A DNA stretch of 64,000 bases from contig JADJXO010000006.1 in NCBI GenBank assembly GCA_016715825.1, positions 73,786 through 137,785 on the forward strand, given 5' to 3'. The notes under the pieces were generated by a model, which had not been told where the DNA came from, did not search any database, and was given only the letters and a program-made list of their open reading frames with translations. Shown here one piece after another: positions 58,770 through 64,000 of the stretch (the stretch's first letter is position 1; each line of letters starts with the position of its first letter). The DNA is from Nitrospira sp. (lineage in GTDB: Bacteria; Nitrospirota; Nitrospiria; Nitrospirales; Nitrospiraceae). Position numbers and translations under genes: made by a program.

Positions 58770-60129
58770 TCATCGCGTTTGCGGGATGCCACTCGCCTTG
58801 GGTACCTTCACGGTCAGCGGATTCCGATGAACGCCATTGACGCGAAATTCATAATGGTGAAGATGGGGGCCGGTGGCAAGACCGGTCATCCCTACATAGC
58901 CGATAATTTGCCCTTGTTTGACCCGTTGTCCGGTTCTCAGCCCTTTCCTGTAACCGGACAGGTGCGCATAAACCGTATCATACCGACCACCATGTTTAAG
59001 AATGATGGCATTCCCCAATCCGCCTTTTCTCCCTAGATAGGTGACGGTCCCGTCGCCTGTGGCCTTCACAGGGGTTCTGCTGGGCGCAGCATAGTCCACT
59101 CCCCGATGAGCACGGAGTCTGTTGAGGATAGGGTGTCTACGCTTCACGCTGAATCTGGAGCTGATACGGGTGAACTTCACGGGTGTGCGCAGAAAGGCCT
59201 TGCGCATGCTGCGGCCGGTATCGGAATAATATTCTGGTGACCATCTTCATGGGTGAATCGTACGGTACGATAGGGTGTTCCCGGTTGATAAACTCTGCGG
59301 CCGTAATCGGTCCTTCGCGTACTTTCCTGCCGTTCTTGAAATGCTCTTCGTAAATTATGGAGAAACGATCGCCGCTTCTAATATCAAGGGCAAAATCAAT
59401 ATCCCATCCGTAAATGGCGACAAGCTGCATGACTAGATTCTCTGAGAGGCCTGCCGCGACCCGGACAGGAACAGGGAATCTGTGATCGTGACAGTGGCGT
59501 GATTAATACGGGTCTCAAGTTCTTCGGTGATGGTCGTGGCCTGAATGCCATCATCATTTTTGCAACATGCAGGGTCGTGACTAGGTCCACTGGGTACTTC
59601 AGTGCCACGAACTGTTGTTCAAGCACCTGAAACCACGACCTGGCCGGTTTCCAGTCGTTTTAAGACCGATGTTTCTTTTCCCAGGGTCATGGGTGTGTGC
59701 AGGTCCTGAGGGCTCAGATGGAGCCGCTTGAAAATTCGGGCAAGACTGTCTCCCTTAGCGACCGTTATTTCCTGCCAGTTGGGGTCATCGAATTGTTCGG
59801 TGGGCTGTTCTGGTAGGTCTGCGGTGTTGGGTGTGTCACTCTCTGCGGTTTCGTAGATTTCGTCGTTCGGCAGGTCGAGAGTGTCGGTGATTGGAATCGT
59901 ATCCGCACGTGAGGATTCTTCTGATCCATCATAGTGAAGTATGGGGCAAGGTCGCCGTCACGTCCTGTGCAAGAACAGGTGACTCCATGCCCAACCAGGG
60001 ACCTGGAAAAATGACGAGACCCGCAAGGATTGGGAGAATCGCGCAAGGCGAACCATGATTGAGTGACCCAGCCATCGCTCGAGATCCCCACCATGGAAGT
60101 TGCTCTGTATGAACACCGTGAGTCGTCAT
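58770..60129 (-). pseudogene. M23-family murein endopeptidase, frame broken by several indels
   Basis: The start is ATG at 60129 after GAGGTGAC; a signal segment (ILAGLVIFPGPWLGM) ends at VLAQD. Parts in several frames follow: DTLDLPNDEIYETAESDTP, EITVAKGDSLARIFKRLHL (LysM/OapA-like), TTLHVAKNDDGIQATTITEE, LVAIYGWDIDFALDIRSGDR and the M23 domain HRGVDYAAPSRTPVKATGDG, ending HPILNRLRAHR before it. The C-terminal HLHHYEFRVNG has one extra His compared with the usual HLHYEFRVNG. It would cut peptide crosslinks of peptidoglycan. At least four frame changes are needed. It is the last gene of the lipoprotein group. Confidence 0.72.
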
Positions 60130-60135
60130 GTCACC

Positions 60136-60799
60136 TCATTTTTCGCTGACAATATCTCTTGCGTAGGAGTCAGTCAATACATTCCGTCCTTCGGTAGGCC
60201 CTCCGCGGGCCGACTGTTCGACTTCGTGTCCTTCCAGGAAGACGGCTTGTTCCAGGGTGCGGGAAGAACTGTTGGTAGGGCACAGGATCTTCCACGGCAC
60301 AGGAGATAAAATTGTGCGCTGGCTCGGACGACGAGCTGCGACGCATTGCGGTCACGGACGGTGACGGTCAGTCACACGAGGTCACTGCGGTGATAGAAGG
60401 ACCCCATGCTCGGTAGTTTCTCGAAGAAACAGGAGGTGTCTGGACGGTACAGGATATAGGAGGGATCGAAGCTCGGTCGCTCGAGATCGACATATTTTTG
60501 GCGGACACGATTCCCAGTTCTTCGTCGAAGTACGTCGATCTTGCAGCTCAGGTCCTGCAAGGCCGTGACGATCGCCTGGAGCATCTTGTACCTATCTGGA
60601 GTGTCCGAACACACGTGTCTGCGCAGCCCTGACCTTGACCTGACTCTCTTCAGACAACAGATCTGCGTCTGGCATCCGATTGATTGTCGTGTCGCATTTC
60701 GTAGGGCGTACAGGCCGAGACCAGGACGGCTCCGACAAGCGCGGTCAGCATCAGCCATCGCGATAGTGTCCGCGAACGCAGGGGTTGTTCGACGATCAT
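60136..60799 (-). pseudogene. lipoprotein paralogue 3, frame broken
   Basis: Start ATG at 60799 overlaps the end of the next upstream gene (ATGA). Signal and lipobox are LSRWLMLTALVGAVLVSAC. Mixed-frame segments read YKMLQAIVTALQDLSCKIDV, ELGIVSAKKYVD, SLTVTVRDRNASQLVVRASA (first residue uncertain) and the family ending PVPYQQFFRTLEQAVFLEGH. It ends in TGA at 60136. The function is unknown; the gene shares the YQ-FF ending with its two neighbours. Confidence 0.6.
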
Positions 60800-61252
60800 G
60801 ACGAGGTGTCGATTCCTGAGAAAGAAACAGGGCTCGTTGCAGCGCGGCGAAGAAGTTCTGATAGACCTTCGGGTCGTCGATGGGTTTGTTGTTATAAATG
60901 GCATTGGCAGCTCATCTTTCCAGACGTTTCTTGCCGTACGGTCACAGTGATCGTGACGACGTCGTAGTAGTTCGGTTCTGCGAACCGTGCCGCGGTGACG
61001 AGACCCAGGCCTTCATTGGCCCGTTCAATGATGAAACCTAAGTCCTGTAGAGAGGCGATGACACCGCGAATAGCAGCGTTTCGGTCCGTGGTGCAAACTC
61101 CTGGTTTGGAGGCTCCGGATCTTCATCTGGGCTTCGGTCGGGGCCAATAAGTCAGGCTTCACTTCGGGAGCGGCGCAACCCTGCAGGGAAAGAATTCCGG
61201 CGAGCAGAAGGCCGGCGCCGAACAATGGGATATGCATCGTGAATGTATTCAT
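60796..61252 (-). pseudogene. lipoprotein paralogue 2, frame broken
   Basis: Start ATG 61252 (or 61237). The lipoprotein signal is IPLFGAGLLLAGILSLQGC. Other frames carry AIRGVIASLQDLGFIIERAN, LGLVTAARFAEPNYYDVVTI and the ending DDPKVYQNFFAALQRALFL. The frame needs at least two indels, then meets the start of paralogue 3 by an ATGA overlap. Function unknown. Confidence 0.6.
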
Positions 61253-61261
61253 GCCACGTCC

Positions 61262-61850
61262 TCAGATTCGATGGGCTTCTAAAAACACCGCCTTGGAAAG
61301 TTTGGCGAAAAATTGCTGGTAGATCTCCGGATCTCGGATGATTTCCATATATTGCTCGCCCGGAGGGATACGGCCCGATTGTCCACTTGCCCGTCCCCTT
61401 CCATGCGACCCGATAGAACACGACGCGGACTTCCTGGCGGGTCGCTTCGGGATTAAGCCCGGACGGGCGATGATGGACGGCGATCTTCTGATGGAGGTCA
61501 ACCGGCTGCGACCCACCAAGGGAGAGCAACGGTACCAGCAGCGACATACTGGCCATACTCTCGAGCGCTACGTTCTTTGGTGGCTCGGAGAAACCGGCCT
61601 TCTCCGCTGGCTTTCTTCGACCTGAAAGCCCAAATCCTGGAGGACGGCGGCCGAGCGGAGAGGAGTTCTCAGTCGTTTGGGGTTTCAAACATCCCGGGTC
61701 TGCCATCTCCCGGTTCTTCCGGGATGTCCGGCGTCGGCGCGAAGGCTCAACCGGCTCCGGTATGGGTGACGCGCACCCACTCAGCAAGGCAGGTGCCAGG
61801 ATCGCGACCAGACTGCCCCTTCCCCTCATAGCGAGCATCCGTCCGGCCAT
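61262..61850 (-). pseudogene. lipoprotein paralogue 1, frame broken
   Basis: The signal and lipobox read LVAILAPALLSGCAS. Parts in different frames include FLRATKERSARVYGQYVAA, KIAVHHRPSGLNPEATRQEV and RVVFYRVAWKG, and the ending RDPEIYQQFFAKLSKAVFLE before AHRI and the stop at 61262. The exact start is uncertain (61850, 61838 or 61829). It heads the minus-strand group; function unknown. Confidence 0.6.
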
Positions 61851-62532
61851 GGGTCAGAACTGGGTGGGTTGTACGCAAAGTCTCGGACCTTCTTGTCTAC
61901 TCATACTTTGATGATGGTGAGGTCCGTTGGCGTTACGAGCTTGAACTATCACGTGAATTGGCGCCGAGAATTATGATACCGGCAAGGAGTTGAGCTTGCC
62001 GCTATCCACGCGATCAGGTTGAGACCTTATCGTAGATCCAGACCTCGCGCCGATTCTCATCGGTGGTCCACGATATTGGGACTTCCGGGGAGCTCGGCCT
62101 GGGAGGCAGCCATACGCTTTGATTTCTCCTGACCTTTACCGGCGGTGAGGCGGTCTTCCTAGATTTCGGCCTTGTTTCCGCCACAGCCTGCGGCGGCGGC
62201 TGAGCTGTCACAGGCTTAGGATGCTCAGATCAAGTTTGTCACTGAGTTCCCCTTTCTCTGGTCTCGTGAGTGGAGATGTGAGGCCTATGGATGGTGACAG
62301 GCTACTGTTCCTCTGGGACTGTGTCAACTTTACCACGAAGAAACAGGCCCTTCACTCTCGGTGATGGTGAGTACACTCCACCGTGCCGCCAGCCTCCTGT
62401 AGCTGTGAAGTCTACCCGAGAAGAGTTACGGAGTCAAACTGGAAGTCTTACCGGTCTATCGATCCGGACTCTGCGAAGGCGATCATGTTGGATTGATCAG
62501 CTGGCAGATTCAAAATCACCACTCAAAGAATC
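61851..62532. other. 682-base stretch without an intact gene
   Basis: No reading frame here is convincing. On the minus strand, 62014-62211 encodes a Pro-rich fragment that ends ENRREVWIYDKVST; the words NRR and EVWI resemble the tail of OmpA-like peptidoglycan-binding proteins, so a broken OmpA-type gene may lie here. The plus strand from about 62290 may hold the broken start of the ABC-F gene. All flanking genes are frame-damaged. Confidence 0.35.
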
Positions 62533-64000
62533 TTGACGGCCTTGAACCTGATGCAAAAAGGACGCCCGATCGCTGACGTCAGTTCGGATCCGTTATGTTC
62601 CGCGAGAAACCTGCAGGTACCGAGCAACATTCAGTCGAACGCACTGGCACAGGTCACTCCTGATGAAGGTCGCCTGATCCGCCGAACAGAAGGCGACCGA
62701 AACAACCAACGTTAGAGCCTCGGCGGTGGTTGTTGCGCTCCGATCAAGCTGTCTCATTTTATCCGGAGGGTGGAGAAAGCGGCTGGCGATCGCGCGCGCG
62801 CTCATGCTGGAACCCGACGTGCTGCTCCTGGACGAGCCGACCAGGTATCAAGACGTCGAAGGGATCCGCATGGCTCAAAGCCCTGCTGAAGGCTGAAAGC
62901 TAGCCGTGTATCATGATCAGCCACGCTCGGCGGTTCTTGGAGTCGGTGACGACGCGGATCTGGAATTGGACCGAAGCTATGGCTGGAGTCTTTCGAGGCA
63001 AACGGTCGGTATAGTGAGTTTCTCGAACAGAGGGAGGCGGCGCTGCAAGCGCAAGCCGATTATCAGGCGTCGTTAGCCAATCATGTGCAGCATTAATTAA
63101 ATAGCTCAGGCGAGGGCCTAATTTTAATACGACGAAAGCCAAGGCCCGGATCGATTCTGCAGGTCGGCTGATCGGCAGGTTAAACAACGCTCAAGTCGCG
63201 ACAGAGATCACCGGCTGCCATCGACTTTACGGCTTCCGGACGAAAGTCAAAGCGAGTGATGATTGTGAAGGACTTGAGAAATCGCTCGTTGGAAGACCGA
63301 TCGTATCTGGCCTTGATCTGCTCCTGGGCCCTGGCAGAGCGAATCGGACTCCTGGGCTAGGGCAAATAAGCAGAACAACCATCCGCGAAACTCCTGGCCG
63401 GTACGTTGGAACCTGATAGCGGGGCTATCACGCGCGCGGATCGGCTGCCGGTGGTGACCTTTTAGCAGGCAGCATCAAGAATCGTTGGATCAGCAAGCGA
63501 CCGTGCGGCGTGCTCTTGCTCCGGCCGGCAGAGATGCTGTCAATCATATATGGATCGCTCTATTCATCTCGTTTCCTGGGCCAAGCGCTTCCTCTTCAAA
63601 CCGGAACAGCTGGATCTCTCGGTTTCACGCCTCTCCGGTGGGGAGCAGGCGCGGTTGCTGATTGCCCGGTTGATGGAACCGGCTGACCTTCCTGTCCTCG
63701 ATGACCCCACGCACGATTTGGATATCCCGCGCATATTGTGCTGGAAGAGGCACTGGGAATTTACCGGCGCACTGGTGCTGGTGACGCACGACCGGTGGCT
63801 GTTGGACCGTGTCTCCACGAGGCTTCTTGCGTTGGATAGGATGGGTCATGCCGAGTGGTTTTTGCTGATTATGGTCAATGGGAAGCGGCGCAGTCGAAAA
63901 GACGTCGGAGGAAGCCGACGAGCGCGCTGAGATCCTTGCAGGGAAGCCAAGTGCAGAAACCAAACGGAAGAAAGAGGCCTATCTTACAATGAACAACGGG
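62533..64000 (+). pseudogene. ABC-F ATPase (Uup-like), frame broken, runs off the right edge
   Basis: Mixed-frame pieces identify two ATPase domains of a ribosome-associated ABC-F protein. In the first: TPDEGRLIRRTEGDR, SGG at about 62760, RLAIARALMLEPDVLLLDEP and MISHARRFLESVTTRIW. The linker is REAALQAQADYQASLANHV. In the second: a damaged Walker A near 63353-63400, LSGGEQARLLIARL near 63630, and TGALVLVTHDRWLLDRVSTR. Substitutions (for example TAG in the P-loop, DPTHDLD where DEPTNDLD is expected) add to indels, so the damage is worse than in the early genes. The start is a guess. Confidence 0.6.

Noticed and set aside
61577..61831. A plus-strand frame in the lipoprotein region
   Set aside because: It is antisense to paralogue 1, with no ribosome site and no recognised motif.

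Overview
The window looks like part of a chromosome of a Gram-negative bacterium, most probably a Nitrospira-like member of the Nitrospirota. That placement is an inference from overall protein character and gene content; no database search was possible. Direct signs of an outer membrane are the LPS-transport genes lptC-lptA-lptB, a PilQ secretin, lipoproteins and a beta-barrel protein. No rRNA, CRISPR array, insertion sequence or phage module was seen.

Layout. (1) 1-1.2 kb holds the end of a UvrD-type helicase and an exported HExxH protein. (2) 1.4-35.5 kb is one long transcription-translation superregion: tRNA-Tyr, tRNA-Gly, tRNA-Thr, tuf, rpmG, tRNA-Trp, secE, nusG, rplK-rplA-rplJ-rplL, rpoB-rpoC, then the str operon (rpsL, rpsG, fusA, second tuf), the S10 and spc operons, secY, adk, map, infA, rpmJ and the alpha operon (rpsM, rpsK, rpsD, rpoA, rplQ), ending at a strong hairpin. 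(3) 35.6-40.5 kb holds lptC-lptA-lptB-rpoN-hpf-rapZ. (4) 40.5-45.8 kb is a type IV pilus assembly operon, pilM-N-O-P-Q, led by a small MerR-like regulator and closed by a terminator. (5) 46-51 kb holds aroB, nadE, glnB and glnA; a candidate sigma-54 promoter precedes glnB. (6) 51-57.7 kb is accessory: an adhesin-E-like secreted protein, a CBS-domain protein, a GMC oxidoreductase, an HDOD-GAF protein, a secreted unknown and a beta-barrel protein. (7) 58-64 kb carries envelope genes on the minus strand (a lysozyme-like lipoprotein, an M23 peptidase, three paralogous lipoproteins) and an ABC-F ATPase on the plus strand, all badly broken.

Sequence quality is a central point. Genes that cannot be dispensable (rpoC, rplR, rplO, map, glnA) each carry small indels, mostly one base missing from a short homopolymer run, and the density of breaks rises steeply after 58 kb. 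This pattern fits unpolished sequence better than real pseudogenes, so absence of an intact frame here should not be read as loss of function.

The most interesting biological candidates are an in-frame joining of L10 and L7/L12 with no stop between them, a NAD synthetase whose nitrilase-domain nucleophile position is glycine, the two tuf copies with near-identical ends and a diverged middle, a cluster of three YQ-FF lipoprotein paralogues next to an M23 peptidase, and a candidate sigma-54 site before glnB-glnA in the same window as rpoN.
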